NCBI GenBank assembly: GCA_018263295.1
Contig: JADFCZ010000020.1
Coordinates: forward strand, 1 to 33,757
DNA: 33,757 nt
Source: Conexibacter sp.
Lineage (GTDB): Bacteria > Actinomycetota > Thermoleophilia > Solirubrobacterales > 70-9
Reading direction: 5' to 3'
Each line of letters begins with the position of its first letter. Position 1 is the stretch's first letter. Below are positions 8,440 to 19,817 of this stretch, one piece after another. A model generated the notes under the pieces. It was given only the letters and a program-made list of their open reading frames with translations, searched no databases and had not been told where the DNA came from. The position numbers were made by a program, and so were the translations under genes.

Positions 8440-9296
8440 TCAGTCGAGCGCCCGCTGCAGGCGGGCGATGACGTCGTCGTCCCACTCGTGGGTGCGGAGC
8501 AGCATGTACCGCTCGCGGACGACGCGGATGTAGGCGTCGGCCTCGGTCCCGTCGGCGATCAGGTCCGCCTCTTGGAGTGAATCGACGACCGGCACGAACT
8601 CGTCCTCGAACCAGGCCTGCGCGACCTCGCGGCGGTCGAGCATCTCGTTCAGGCCCTGCATCAGCCGGAACCCCCATGCCTCGACCGCCTCCGCGAGCTC
8701 GGCATAGCCCTGCTGCGGGTCGCTGAACGTGATTCGCAGGCGCTCCTCGCCCGTCAGCGGTACCCGCTCGAGGAACAGCCGCTCGTGGCTCTTCGCCGGG
8801 AGGTCGGCGAGTTTCAGCCGCTCGTCGGGCGCCACCCGGGTGGTCACCTCGGTCACGTAGGCCTCGATCACGTCCCGCCCGAGGTGGCGGGCGACCGAGA
8901 CCCGGTGGTGACCGTCGACGACGAAGTGGAGGCCGCCCACCCGGAGCACCTCGATCGGCGGCATCCCCTCGCCGCGGCGCTGGGCCGCGTTGATCCGCTG
9001 CCAGCGAGCCCGGACCCGGGCGCTGCGGGGGCGGAAGTCGCGGTCGAACTCCTCGGCGCGGTCGACCGAGCCGACGATCGTGTCGAGCGGGATCGACGTC
9101 AGGCCGACCCGGCGCTCTCCGGTCCGGCCGAGCGCGTCGACGACCTCGCTGAACGGCAGCAGCGTCGTGACGTCGCCGGCCTGACCCCGGAGCCGCGCCG
9201 AGAGCCGGTGCAGCGCGGCGCGGCGGCGCGCCCGGTTGAAGTCGCTCTGAGCGTCCTGACTGCTGAACCCGGTATCGATGGACCACCCATACCCAT
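8440..9296 (-). CDS. ParB/Srx-fold protein with apparent frameshift at the start codon
   Basis: From ATG 8964 the protein has 174 aa, but the same frame stays open upstream to about 9291 and encodes a coherent N-terminus: YGWSIDTGFSSQDAQSDF, then an Arg-rich helix, PFSEVVDALGRTGERRVG, IPLDTIVGSVDRAEEFDR and FRPRS. VDGHHRVSVARHLGRDVIEAY is a ParB-like (Srx-fold) core motif. No ATG, GTG or TTG lies in that frame. However, ATG 9294-9296 followed by one extra G (GGGG instead of GGG) would read MGYGWSIDTG directly into it. I therefore give the gene as about 285 aa with a one-base deletion next to the start, either an assembly error or a real lesion. The function is unknown; it is the last gene after an ABC exporter. 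Confidence 0.72.
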
Positions 9297-9310
9297 CCGG
9301 CGCCCAAACC

Positions 9311-11788
9311 TCACTCGACGACGCGGAGCGTCGAGGAGACGTCCATCTTCCGCAGGCGCCGGATCGTCAGGAGGGGCGCTGCCGCCATCGCGCCGACCCC
9401 GGCCAATGCCGCGAGCGCGACCGTGCCGAGCGAGAGCGAGCCGATGACCCCGAGCTCCGGCAGCACCTCCTCGATGCTGACGTTGATGACCCAACCGAGG
9501 ATGAGGACGCCGAGGAGAAGGCCGACGGCGGTCGCCAGCAGCCCGATCAGCAGGCTCTCGACGATCGCCAGCCGGACGACCGTCCGCACCGGCAGGCCGT
9601 AGGCGAACATGGTCGCGTACTCGCGAGCGCGCTCGTCGGCGTTGATCGCGGTCGAGTTGAAAGCGATCAGCAGGACGAGGACGACGGCGATCCCGACGAC
9701 GACGCGGATGATGGCGCCGAACTCGTCGAGACCCTCCTCGAGCGCGTCGCCGAGCGTCGACGCCGACTCGATGGTCGCCACTCCCGGGTGGGTCAGCAGC
9801 GCCCGCTTGACCGTGTTCTCGCCGACCCCCGCCGGCGGGAGCACATCGATGGCGTTGACCCTGCCCTCGAGCCCGAATGCGGCGGCCCCGGAGCCGCTCA
9901 TGTAGACCGGGAACCGGAACGGGTCGGCGTGGGTGCCGCTGACGACCACCTCGTCCTCCCCCGTCTCGAACCGGTCCGGGCCGGCGCGGACCGGATGGAT
10001 CAGCGTGATCCGATCGCCGACGCCGACGCCGAGGTCCTCGGCGGCGCTTTCGGCGATCAGCACCTCGCCGGGGCCTTCCGGCAGCGAGCCGGCGGTCGCT
10101 CGCGGCGTCCAGACCGGGTCGCGCCCGGGGATCGTGTCGACGACGACGTCGATCTCGTCGTTCGCGGATCGCAAGGTCGCCGGGACGCTCAGCCGCGAGT
10201 CGGTGGCGGCCGCGAGGGGGGAGTCCGCCAATCGCCGGAGCGCCGGAGCGTCGGCCGGGACGAAGCCGGCCAGCGTCACCTCGAGGCGGTCGGGCGCCAT
10301 CCGCCCCTGCTCGGCCGCGTTGGCGTCGACGGTGGCGCGGAAGGAGTCGAGCATCCCCGACATCGAGACCGCCACCGAGATCACGGCGGCGCTCGCGAGC
10401 ACGGTCAGGAGGGTGCGGCGGGGCGCGCGCAGGACGTTGCGGGCGGGCATCTGCGCGAGGCTCCGGCCCGGGGTCGGCAGCTTGGCCAGAAGCGGCGCGA
10501 GACCACCGCCGCGGGCTGAGCGGAAGCCCGCCTCGATCGCCTCGATCGGCCGGATCCGGAGCCCGCGCCAGACCGGCCACGCGGCGGCCAGCAGGGGGAT
10601 CGCAAACCCGATCGCGGCGCGGGTGGCGAACCGGTCCCAGCGGACGTCGGTGTCGAGGAACGGCAGCGGCAGCTGGTCGGCGAGGAGGCCGCGGAGCCAG
10701 GCGTTGACGCCGAGGCCGACGAGCACCCCGAGCACGACGCCGGCGACGGCGATCTGCAGGCCCATCAGCAGGGGCCGGATCGCCAGCCGGCGGGGCTCGA
10801 CGCCGAGGGCCATCCCGATGCCGATCTCGCGGCGCTGCGACTCGATCGTCCTGCTGATCAGGTTGAACGCCCCGAAGGCGGCTCCGGCCAGGATCAGGAA
10901 GGCGAAGACGTCGAAGAGCTGCTGGTCGTTGTCGGCGTCGTCGTAGAGGATCCGGCGGCCGTCGATGTCGGAGGTGTCCGTCACCTCGAGGCCGAAGCCC
11001 GGCAGATCGCGCTCGATCTGGTCGCGGAGCTCCGTCGCGACCCGCCCCGCGTCGGCGCCCGGAGCGAGCTCGATCGCGAGGTCGTTGACCTTGCCCGGCA
11101 ACCCGGCGACCCGTTGCGCCGCCGCGAGCGGGAGGAAGACGGTCCCGTAATCGGCTTCGCTGCTGAAGCTCCCGCCGGGACCGATGACGACGAACGTCTC
11201 CGGGCTGTTGCCGAGACCGACGACGTCGATCCGCTCGCCGCCGGCGACGGTGATCTGCGCCGGCGGCGCGATCCCGTTCTCCTTCGCGTATTGCGGATCG
11301 AGGATCCCGGCCACCGCCCCCGATCGGGTCGGCAGCCCGTCGCCCTCCGTCACCGCCACCGAGTCGACCGGCGGGCCGGTGACGGTGACCCCGGAGACCT
11401 CGCGGCCCGCTCCGGTCTCGACTCCGATCACCTGGCCCGGGGTGATCACGGTGTGCCCGGCGGCCTCGGAGGCGTCGATCTGGGTCGGCGCGATCAGCCG
11501 CTCGCCGGCCGCCGCGATCATGTCGGCGTCGGGGATCCGGCGCGCCGCTTGCGCCAGGGAGCCGGTCGGAGCGTAGGAGCCCTGTTCGGCCTCGACCCTG
11601 AGGTCGTGGACGCCGAGCTGGGCGAAGCTCTCGTCGTTGGACGCGACCCGCCAGTCGCGCATGCTCGCCAGGCCGGCCGCGAGGCCGACGCCGCCGGCGA
11701 GCAGCAGCCCGATCGCGAGGACGAGTTGCCACCGACCCCGGAGGTCGCGCCACGACCAGGCCAGCCAGAAGCGGAGCCCGCCGTTCAC
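9311..11788 (-). CDS. FtsX-family ABC exporter permease
   Basis: Protein of 825 aa from GTG 11788, four nucleotides after the stop of the ATPase gene. An N-terminal membrane helix (LVLAIGLLLAGGVGLAAGLA) precedes an extracytoplasmic domain. Then come FtsX-type helices near residues 275-370 (FLILAGAAFGAFNLISRTI and QRREIGIGMALGVEPRRL, the conserved cytosolic turn), further helices and a second soluble domain. A C-terminal FtsX domain (ERAREYATMFAYGLPVRTV, then LLIGLLATAVGLLLGVLILGWV) ends the protein. This duplicated arrangement is that of large MacB/LolE-like permeases that move lipids, lipoproteins or peptides out of the membrane. The cargo is not inferable. It forms an operon with the ATPase and the ParB-like gene. 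Confidence 0.9.
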   Translation of the reverse strand: MNGGLRFWLAWSWRDLRGRWQLVLAIGLLLAGGVGLAAGLASMRDWRVASNDESFAQLGVHDLRVEAEQGSYAPTGSLAQAARRIPDADMIAAAGERLIAPTQIDASEAAGHTVITPGQVIGVETGAGREVSGVTVTGPPVDSVAVTEGDGLPTRSGAVAGILDPQYAKENGIAPPAQITVAGGERIDVVGLGNSPETFVVIGPGGSFSSEADYGTVFLPLAAAQRVAGLPGKVNDLAIELAPGADAGRVATELRDQIERDLPGFGLEVTDTSDIDGRRILYDDADNDQQLFDVFAFLILAGAAFGAFNLISRTIESQRREIGIGMALGVEPRRLAIRPLLMGLQIAVAGVVLGVLVGLGVNAWLRGLLADQLPLPFLDTDVRWDRFATRAAIGFAIPLLAAAWPVWRGLRIRPIEAIEAGFRSARGGGLAPLLAKLPTPGRSLAQMPARNVLRAPRRTLLTVLASAAVISVAVSMSGMLDSFRATVDANAAEQGRMAPDRLEVTLAGFVPADAPALRRLADSPLAAATDSRLSVPATLRSANDEIDVVVDTIPGRDPVWTPRATAGSLPEGPGEVLIAESAAEDLGVGVGDRITLIHPVRAGPDRFETGEDEVVVSGTHADPFRFPVYMSGSGAAAFGLEGRVNAIDVLPPAGVGENTVKRALLTHPGVATIESASTLGDALEEGLDEFGAIIRVVVGIAVVLVLLIAFNSTAINADERAREYATMFAYGLPVRTVVRLAIVESLLIGLLATAVGLLLGVLILGWVINVSIEEVLPELGVIGSLSLGTVALAALAGVGAMAAAPLLTIRRLRKMDVSSTLRVVE

Positions 11789-11792
11789 GCGA

Positions 11793-12530
11793 TCACCAGC
11801 GGAGGTCGGCCAGCGCCGCCGGCTCGTTCGCCCGGTCGGAGACGACCGTGCCGCTCGAGAGCTCGACGACCCTGTCCGCGACCCGGGCGATCTCGCGGTT
11901 GTGGGTCACGACGAGGACCGCCGTCCCCGAGGTGTGGGTGACGCCGTGGAGGAGCTCGAGGATCTGCACGCCGGTCTCGAAGTCCAGCTCCCCGGTCGGC
12001 TCGTCGGCGAGCACGATCGGGTTGCCCGCCGCGAGGGCCCTCGCGATCGCGACCCGCTGCTGCTCGCCGCCCGAGAGCTCGTGGGGGAAGTGGTCCCCGC
12101 GCTCACCGAGCCCGACCTGGGCGAGCACCTCGCCGGCCGCGTCGCGGGCATCGGCCCTGCCGGCGACGTCGGCGCCGAACTCGACGTTCTCGAGCGCGGT
12201 CAGTCCCGGAAACAGGTTGAAGCTCTGGAAGATGAAGCCGATCTCGTGGCGGCGAAGGGCGAAGAGCTCCCGCCGGGTGGCACCGGTGACATCGCGGCCG
12301 CCGATCCGGATCGTGCCCGCGGTCGGCAGATCCAGCGCCCCGATCACGTTCAGCAGGGTCGTCTTGCCGCTCCCGGAGGCGCCGAGGATGACGACGAACT
12401 CGCCCGGCCGGACCTCGAGGTCGACCTGGTCGAGCGCCTTGACCGTCCCGCCGCCGATCTCGTAGTGACGGCTGACGCCGCGCAGGGCGATCAGAGGCTC
12501 GCCGCCGGCTGCGTTGGGCTCGCCCGCCAT
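11793..12530 (-). CDS. ABC exporter ATPase, LolD/MacB family
   Basis: Protein of 245 aa from ATG 12530; the frame is open 16 codons further upstream, but that would add an unconserved tail. Walker A GASGSGKTT is at residues 50-58, followed by FIFQSFNLFPGLTALENV (Q-loop typical of LolD/MacB), signature LSGGEQQRVAIARAL, Walker B VLADEPTGELD and switch H in VVTHNREIARVADRVVEL. The GELD instead of the usual GNLD after Walker B is a small variation. It powers the FtsX-type permease encoded directly downstream. The gene is divergent from the flavodoxin gene, with 85 bp between their start codons. Confidence 0.94.
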   Translation of the reverse strand: MAGEPNAAGGEPLIALRGVSRHYEIGGGTVKALDQVDLEVRPGEFVVILGASGSGKTTLLNVIGALDLPTAGTIRIGGRDVTGATRRELFALRRHEIGFIFQSFNLFPGLTALENVEFGADVAGRADARDAAGEVLAQVGLGERGDHFPHELSGGEQQRVAIARALAAGNPIVLADEPTGELDFETGVQILELLHGVTHTSGTAVLVVTHNREIARVADRVVELSSGTVVSDRANEPAALADLRW

Positions 12531-12615
12531 CGGTTCACCGTAGAGGCGGTCGCGCGCCCAGAAATCCGCGCTTTCCACGGATTCGGTCGCGGGTCCCGTG
12601 CGCGACGCTCCACCG

Positions 12616-13110
12616 ATGACGGTTCTCGTCGCCTACGCCTCCAAACACGGATCGACCGCCGAGATCGCCGAGGCGATCGCCGCGGCCCTCCGCGACGACG
12701 GTCTCGCCGCCGACTGCGCGGCGGTCGGGGACGTCGGCGGCCTCGGCTCCTATGACGCCGTCGTGCTCGGAAGCGCCGTCTACATGAAGCACTGGCAGGG
12801 CGACGCCCGCCATTTCCTCCGCAAGCACGCCAAGGAGCTCGCGGAGATGCCCTTCTGGATCTTCAGCTCGGGCCCGACCGGCGATCCGGCGGAGGACGAC
12901 GCCGCCTGGCAGGAGCCGAAGCGGACCGTCGCGAAGGCCGAGAAGCTCGGCGTCCGCGATCACGTGGTCTTCGGCGGACGGATATCACCGGAATCGGGAC
13001 GCATGGCGAAGGCGATGGCCGACAACACGCCCGAGGAGTACCGAGACCGCCGCGATTGGGACGAGATCCGTGCCTGGGCGAGCGGCATTGCAGCGGATCT
13101 CGGCGGCTGA
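12616..13110 (+). CDS. Flavodoxin-domain protein (HemG-like)
   Basis: Protein of 164 aa from ATG 12616; GTG 12598 in the same frame is an alternative start. The N-terminus [21 protein letters not shown] has the beta-strand and phosphate-binding loop S9-K-H-G-S-T14 of flavodoxins, then [19 protein letters not shown], which in HemG/flavodoxin-domain proteins lines the [24 protein letters not shown] and [12 protein letters not shown] complete the fold. Proteins of this kind are often annotated as menaquinone-dependent protoporphyrinogen oxidase, but many actinobacterial copies have unknown redox partners and no heme genes lie nearby. An FMN-binding redox role is well supported; the specific reaction is not. 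Confidence 0.88.
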   Translation: MTVLVAYASKHGSTAEIAEAIAAALRDDGLAADCAAVGDVGGLGSYDAVVLGSAVYMKHWQGDARHFLRKHAKELAEMPFWIFSSGPTGDPAEDDAAWQEPKRTVAKAEKLGVRDHVVFGGRISPESGRMAKAMADNTPEEYRDRRDWDEIRAWASGIAADLGG

Positions 13111-13132
13111 ATCGGCGCCTCCGCGCGCGGCT

Positions 13133-13160
13133 TTGCACGCCGCGGCGCCCGTGCTAGCAT
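13133..13160 (+). promoter_or_regulatory. Sigma-70-like promoter of the rpmJ-rpoA operon
   Basis: TTGCAC at 13133-13138 and TAGCAT at 13155-13160 are separated by 16 nt, matching a housekeeping -35/-10 pair. It lies in the 142-bp gap between the flavodoxin and rpmJ genes, so the mRNA would have a leader of roughly 85 nt before rpmJ. Because the usual upstream spc operon is interrupted here, this promoter probably drives the alpha operon on its own. The leader could host ribosomal-protein autoregulation (by S4, for example), but no known leader fold was recognised. Confidence 0.65.
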
Positions 13161-13252
13161 GCCCGTTCGGCCTCAGGGCCGTCCGTTACCGCCTGCCATC
13201 CGGTTCCTGGGATGACGCGGGCCACCTCAAGTCAGATAGAAAGCCGGAAGCG

Positions 13253-13366
13253 ATGAAGGTTCGAGCCTCCGTAAAACCGATGTGCGAAAGATGCCAGGTC
13301 ATCCGGCGGCGCGGTCGCGTGCTCGTGATCTGCTCGAACCCCCGGCACAAGCAGAGGCAGGGCTAG
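13253..13366 (+). CDS. rpmJ: 50S ribosomal protein L36, zinc-binding form
   Basis: A 37-aa protein from ATG 13253 with GGAAG 4-8 nt upstream. It starts [14 protein letters not shown] and ends NPRHKQRQG, the standard short L36. The zinc ligands C11, C14, C27 and H32 are all present, so this is the C+ type. L36 is the smallest large-subunit protein, binding 23S rRNA. An open frame extends upstream but is not conserved. The stop overlaps the GTG start of rpsM by one base. infA, which usually precedes rpmJ, is missing. Confidence 0.97.
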   Translation: MKVRASVKPMCERCQVIRRRGRVLVICSNPRHKQRQG

Positions 13367-13749
13367 TGGCGCGAATCGCAGGAGTGAACCTCCCGCTGAA
13401 CAAGCGGGTTGAGGTCGGGCTGACGTACGTCCACGGGATCGGCGACTCGACCGCGCGGAAGATCCTCGCCGACACCGGCGTCGACGCCGACACCCGCGTC
13501 GGCGATCTGACCGAGGACGAGGTCATCAAGCTTCGCGAGGCCGTCGAGTCCTTCCCGGTCGAGGGCGATCTGCGGCGCGAGCGCTCGCAGAACGTCAAGC
13601 GGCTGATGGAGATCGGCTCCTATCGCGGCCTCCGCCACCGGCGCGGCCTGCCGGCCCGCGGCCAGCGCACGAAAACGAACGCGCGCGGCCGCAAGGGCCC
13701 GAAGAAGATGAGCGTGACCGGCCGCAAGAAGGCGCCGTCACCCAAGTGA
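13366..13749 (+). CDS. rpsM: 30S ribosomal protein S13
   Basis: Protein of 127 aa beginning [19 protein letters not shown] from GTG 13366, which shares its G with the rpmJ stop. The S13 hallmarks are present: [15 protein letters not shown] (helix-turn-helix part near residues 20-35), [27 protein letters not shown] toward the C-terminus, and a basic tail ending APSPK that reaches into the decoding site. It contacts 16S rRNA helices and the P-site tRNA. The frame is open upstream into rpmJ, but the MARIAG start is conserved. Thirty-five nucleotides with a GTGAGG ribosome-binding site separate it from rpsK. Confidence 0.98.
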   Translation: MARIAGVNLPLNKRVEVGLTYVHGIGDSTARKILADTGVDADTRVGDLTEDEVIKLREAVESFPVEGDLRRERSQNVKRLMEIGSYRGLRHRRGLPARGQRTKTNARGRKGPKKMSVTGRKKAPSPK

Positions 13750-13784
13750 TGTTCGAGACCGAGTACCGAGTGAGGACTTCCTAG

Positions 13785-14183
13785 ATGCCGCAACCAAAGC
13801 GAGGCGCCGGCCGCTCCAAGCGCCGCGTGCGCAAGAACGTGCCCTTCGGGCAGGCGCACATCAAGACCAGCTTCAACAACACGATCGTCACCCTGACCGA
13901 CCCCGAGGGCAACGTCATCGCCTGGGAGTCCGCCGGCAGCGCCGGGTTCAAGGGTTCGCGCAAGTCGACTCCGTTCGCCGCTCAGGTGACCGCCGACAAC
14001 GCCGCCCGCAAGGGCATGGAGCACGGCCTCGAGCGGGTCGAGGTCCATGCCAAGGGGGCCGGCTCGGGTCGCGAGACCGCGATCCGCGCGCTCCAGGCCG
14101 CCGGCCTGCAGGTGACCACGGTCAAGGACGTGACCCCGCAGGCCCACAACGGCTGTCGCCCGAAGAAGCGGAGGCGCGTCTGA
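13785..14183 (+). CDS. rpsK: 30S ribosomal protein S11
   Basis: Protein of 132 aa from ATG 13785. A basic N-terminus ([18 protein letters not shown]) precedes the conserved core [34 protein letters not shown] and [20 protein letters not shown], the invariant S11 tail. It binds 16S rRNA in the platform with S6/S18. Its TGA overlaps the rpsD start by one base. The length and all conserved blocks match the family. Confidence 0.98.
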   Translation: MPQPKRGAGRSKRRVRKNVPFGQAHIKTSFNNTIVTLTDPEGNVIAWESAGSAGFKGSRKSTPFAAQVTADNAARKGMEHGLERVEVHAKGAGSGRETAIRALQAAGLQVTTVKDVTPQAHNGCRPKKRRRV

Positions 14184-14803
14184 TGGCCCGCGACACCGGA
14201 CCGCAGTGCAAGCAGTGCCGCCGCGAGGGCCAGAAGCTCTTCCTCAAGGGCGAGCGCTGCCTGACCGACAAGTGCGGCGTCGAGCGCCGCTCCTACCCGC
14301 CGGGCGAGCATGGCCGCGGCCGCCTGCGGGCGTCCGAGTACCGCCAGCAGCTCCGCGAGAAGCAGAAGGCGCGCCGCTTCTACCAGGTCCTGGAGAAGCA
14401 GTTCCGCTCCTACTACGACAAGGCTTCGCGGCAGGACGGCGTCACCGGCGAGAACCTGCTGCGGCTGCTCGAGCGGCGTTTCGACAACGTCCTCGTCCGC
14501 CTCGGCTTCGCCGCCTCGCGGCGCCAGGCGCGCCAGCTCATCCGCCACGGCCACTGGCAGATCAACGGCCGTCGCGTCGACATCCCCAGCTACCAGGTGA
14601 AGCCCGAGGACGTCATCTCGATCAAGTCGGGCTCCGACGCCGAGACGACCGTCCGGGTCGCCACCGAACTGATTTCAACCGTGCCCCCATGGCTGCAGGC
14701 CGATCACGACTCGCTCACCGCGAAGGTGTTGCGCCTTCCCGAGCGGGACGAGATCGACTCGCCGATTTCCGAGCAGCTCATCGTCGAGCTGTACTCGAAG
14801 TAG
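14183..14803 (+). CDS. rpsD: 30S ribosomal protein S4, zinc-binding form
   Basis: Protein of 206 aa from ATG 14183, translationally coupled to rpsK (TGATG). Residues C9, C12, C26 and C31 form the C-x2-C-x13-C-x4-C zinc site of C+ S4 proteins. The S4 RNA-binding domain is clear in [17 protein letters not shown] and [29 protein letters not shown]4 nucleates 30S assembly and in several bacteria represses the alpha operon, so it could regulate this operon; that is inference. The C-terminus ends LIVELYSK as usual. Confidence 0.98.
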   Translation: MARDTGPQCKQCRREGQKLFLKGERCLTDKCGVERRSYPPGEHGRGRLRASEYRQQLREKQKARRFYQVLEKQFRSYYDKASRQDGVTGENLLRLLERRFDNVLVRLGFAASRRQARQLIRHGHWQINGRRVDIPSYQVKPEDVISIKSGSDAETTVRVATELISTVPPWLQADHDSLTAKVLRLPERDEIDSPISEQLIVELYSK

Positions 14804-14837
14804 GGGCTTCGAAAAACCTGCGACGGAAGGAAGCGCA

Positions 14838-15800
14838 ATGACCACCCTGCCCGATTTTCAGACTCCGACGATCTCCGGTGAGGAGATCAGCGACAACCAG
14901 GGCTCGTTCACGATCGAGCCGCTCGACAAGGGCTTCGGCTACACGTACGGCAACAGCCTCCGTCGCGTGCTGCTCTCCTCGCTGAAGGGTGCCGCGATCA
15001 CCAGCGTCCGGATCGAGGGCGTCGCCCACGAGTTCTCGGCGATCCCCGGGGTCAAGGAGGACGTCACCGACATCATCCTCAACCTCAAGGACATCGTCGT
15101 CCGGATGCACACCGACGCCGACGTCGTCGAGGTGCCCCTGGTCGCGACCGGCCCCGGCGAGATCACCGCCGGTGACCTCGAGACCCCGGCCGGAGTCGAG
15201 ATCCTCAACCCCGGCGCGCCGATCGCCACGCTCGAGAAGAAGACGAAGCTCGAGATGTACCTGACGGTCGGCCGCGGTCGCGGCTACTCGCCGGCCGAGG
15301 ACAACAAGACGGAGGACCAGCCGATCGGAGTCATCCCGATCGACTCGATCTTCTCGCCGATCAAGCGCGCGTCCTACCGGGTCGACTCCTCCCGCGTCGG
15401 TCAGCGGACCGACTTCGACAAGCTCTCGCTGCAGCTCGAGACCGACGGCTCGATCGAGCCCGGCGCCGCGCTGCGGGAGGCCGCCGAGCTGATGATCGCG
15501 AGCCTCGCGATCTTCACCGACGCCGATCGCGTCGAGGAGCTGACCCAGACCAACGGCGCCGAGCCGGAGGCCGCCGACGACGCCGGCGCGGCCGGCAGCG
15601 GCGACGACCGGCTGATCGAGGAGCTCGAGATCGGCGTCCGCGCCTACAACTGCCTGAAGCGGGCCGGCGTGCAGACGATCGGCGACCTCCAGGCGAAGTC
15701 CGAGTCGGAGCTGAAGGCGATCCCGAACTTCGGCGAGCGCTCGATCGAAGAGGTCATCGAGGCCATGCACGGCCTCGGCCTCGCGCTGCGCGACGAGTAG
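14838..15800 (+). CDS. rpoA: DNA-directed RNA polymerase subunit alpha
   Basis: Protein of 320 aa from ATG 14838 with GGAAGGAAG upstream. The N-terminal dimerisation/assembly domain (about residues 1-230) contains FTIEPLDKGFGYTYGNSLRRVLLSSLKGAAI and YRVDSSRVGQRTDFDKL. An acidic/alanine linker near 232-255 leads to the C-terminal domain: IEELEIGVRAYNCLKRAG, TIGDLQAKSESEL and NFGERSIEEVIEAMHGLGLALR, the helices that contact UP elements and activators. It nucleates beta and beta' assembly. The gene lies between rpsD and rplQ, the conserved alpha-operon order. Confidence 0.98.
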   Translation: MTTLPDFQTPTISGEEISDNQGSFTIEPLDKGFGYTYGNSLRRVLLSSLKGAAITSVRIEGVAHEFSAIPGVKEDVTDIILNLKDIVVRMHTDADVVEVPLVATGPGEITAGDLETPAGVEILNPGAPIATLEKKTKLEMYLTVGRGRGYSPAEDNKTEDQPIGVIPIDSIFSPIKRASYRVDSSRVGQRTDFDKLSLQLETDGSIEPGAALREAAELMIASLAIFTDADRVEELTQTNGAEPEAADDAGAAGSGDDRLIEELEIGVRAYNCLKRAGVQTIGDLQAKSESELKAIPNFGERSIEEVIEAMHGLGLALRDE

Positions 15801-15836
15801 TCCGGAAGACGACCACCCGACAGGAGCCCAGCGACG

Positions 15837-16190
15837 ATGCGCCACAAGAGGAACCGACACAAGCTGAGCCGGGATTCGGCTCATCGCAAGGCGCTGATGA
15901 AGAACCTGTCGCGCCAGCTCTTCGAACACGAGCGGATCCAGACCAGCCAGGCGAAGGCGAAGGCCGTCAAGCCCGAGGTCGAGCGGATGATCACGCTCGC
16001 CAAGCGCGGCGACCTGCACTCGCGCCGGCTGCTGCTCTCGCGCCTCGGCCAGGACAAGTTCATCGTCCACAAGCTGGTCGACGAGATCGCGCCGCGCTAC
16101 AGCGAACGGCCCGGGGGCTACACCCGGATCGTCAAGCTGGGACCGCGCCGCAGCGATTCGACGGAGATGGTCTACCTCGAACTGGTCTAG
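15837..16190 (+). CDS. rplQ: 50S ribosomal protein L17
   Basis: Protein of 117 aa from ATG 15837 with CAGGAG upstream. The start MRHKRNRHKLSRDSAHRKA and the block NLSRQLFEHERIQTSQAKAK are diagnostic of L17; GGYTRIVKLGPRRSDSTEMVYLELV is the usual end. The length equals the short bacterial core form, without the long acidic tails seen in some actinobacteria. It sits at the polypeptide exit region of the large subunit. truA begins 12 nt after the stop. Confidence 0.98.
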   Translation: MRHKRNRHKLSRDSAHRKALMKNLSRQLFEHERIQTSQAKAKAVKPEVERMITLAKRGDLHSRRLLLSRLGQDKFIVHKLVDEIAPRYSERPGGYTRIVKLGPRRSDSTEMVYLELV

Positions 16191-16202
16191 GCGGGTCGCC
16201 GG

Positions 16203-16934
16203 ATGGCGACCTACCGCTTGGACATCGCCTACGACGGCTCCCGGTTCAAGGGCTGGGCCGTCCAGCCCGGGATGCGGACCGTCCAGGGGGAGCTCGAGGA
16301 GGCGATCGCACGCGTCCTCCGGGCCCCGGCGCCGCTGACGGTCGCGGGCCGCACCGACGCCGGGGTCCACGCCCTCGCCCAGGTCGCCTCGCTGACGACC
16401 GACCGGCCGCTGCCGGAGTCGTTCGAGCGGGCCGTCAACTCGCTCACGGGCCCGGACGTCGCCGTCACCGCGGTCGCTGAGGCGCCCGGCTTCGACGCCC
16501 GCCGTCACGCTCGCTCGCGCCGCTACCGCTACCGGCTCGAGCTCGGGGGGCCGCCGAGCCCGTTCGAGCGCGGGCGCGCCCTCAACTGGCCGTATCCGTT
16601 CGACCGGGAGGCGCTGGCCGAGTGCGCCGCGATGCTCCGGGGAACCCACGACTTCACGGCGTTCACGCCGACCGAGACCGCGCACGTGCGCTTCGAGCGC
16701 GACGTGCTCGAAGCCGTCTGGCACGAGGAGGGCGGCCGCATCGCCTGCTTCGAGATCGAGGCCGACTCCTTCATGCGCAACATGGTCCGGGTGCTGGTCG
16801 GGACGATGCTCGAGGTCGGCGGCGGCCGCCGCGACCCGGCCTCGTTCCGCGCCCTGCTCGACGGGGCGCCGCGTGCCGAGGCGGGCCCGACGGCTCCGGC
16901 CCGCGGCCTCTACCTGATCGGCGTCACCTACTGA
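16203..16934 (+). CDS. truA: tRNA pseudouridine(38-40) synthase TruA
   Basis: Protein of 243 aa from ATG 16203. It isomerises uridines 38-40 in the anticodon stem-loop of many tRNAs. The catalytic aspartate is D52 in AGRTDAGVHA, and the flanking LDIAYDGSRFKGWAVQPG, RYRYRLELG and SFMRNMVRVLVGTMLEVGGGRR blocks are canonical. Following rplQ is its common place in Gram-positive bacteria and actinobacteria. A 45-bp gap with its own -10-like box separates it from surE. Confidence 0.96.
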   Translation: MATYRLDIAYDGSRFKGWAVQPGMRTVQGELEEAIARVLRAPAPLTVAGRTDAGVHALAQVASLTTDRPLPESFERAVNSLTGPDVAVTAVAEAPGFDARRHARSRRYRYRLELGGPPSPFERGRALNWPYPFDREALAECAAMLRGTHDFTAFTPTETAHVRFERDVLEAVWHEEGGRIACFEIEADSFMRNMVRVLVGTMLEVGGGRRDPASFRALLDGAPRAEAGPTAPARGLYLIGVTY

Positions 16935-16966
16935 GCGGGCCGTCCGCGCAGGCGCCGCGCCGCTCG

Positions 16967-19810
<2,844 letters not shown>

Positions 19811-19817
19811 GGGCCGT

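Noticed and set aside
13111-13252. A hidden infA in the gap before rpmJ
   Set aside because: The gap is too short for the roughly 70-codon gene, and no frame there shows the IF1 S1-like fold motifs.
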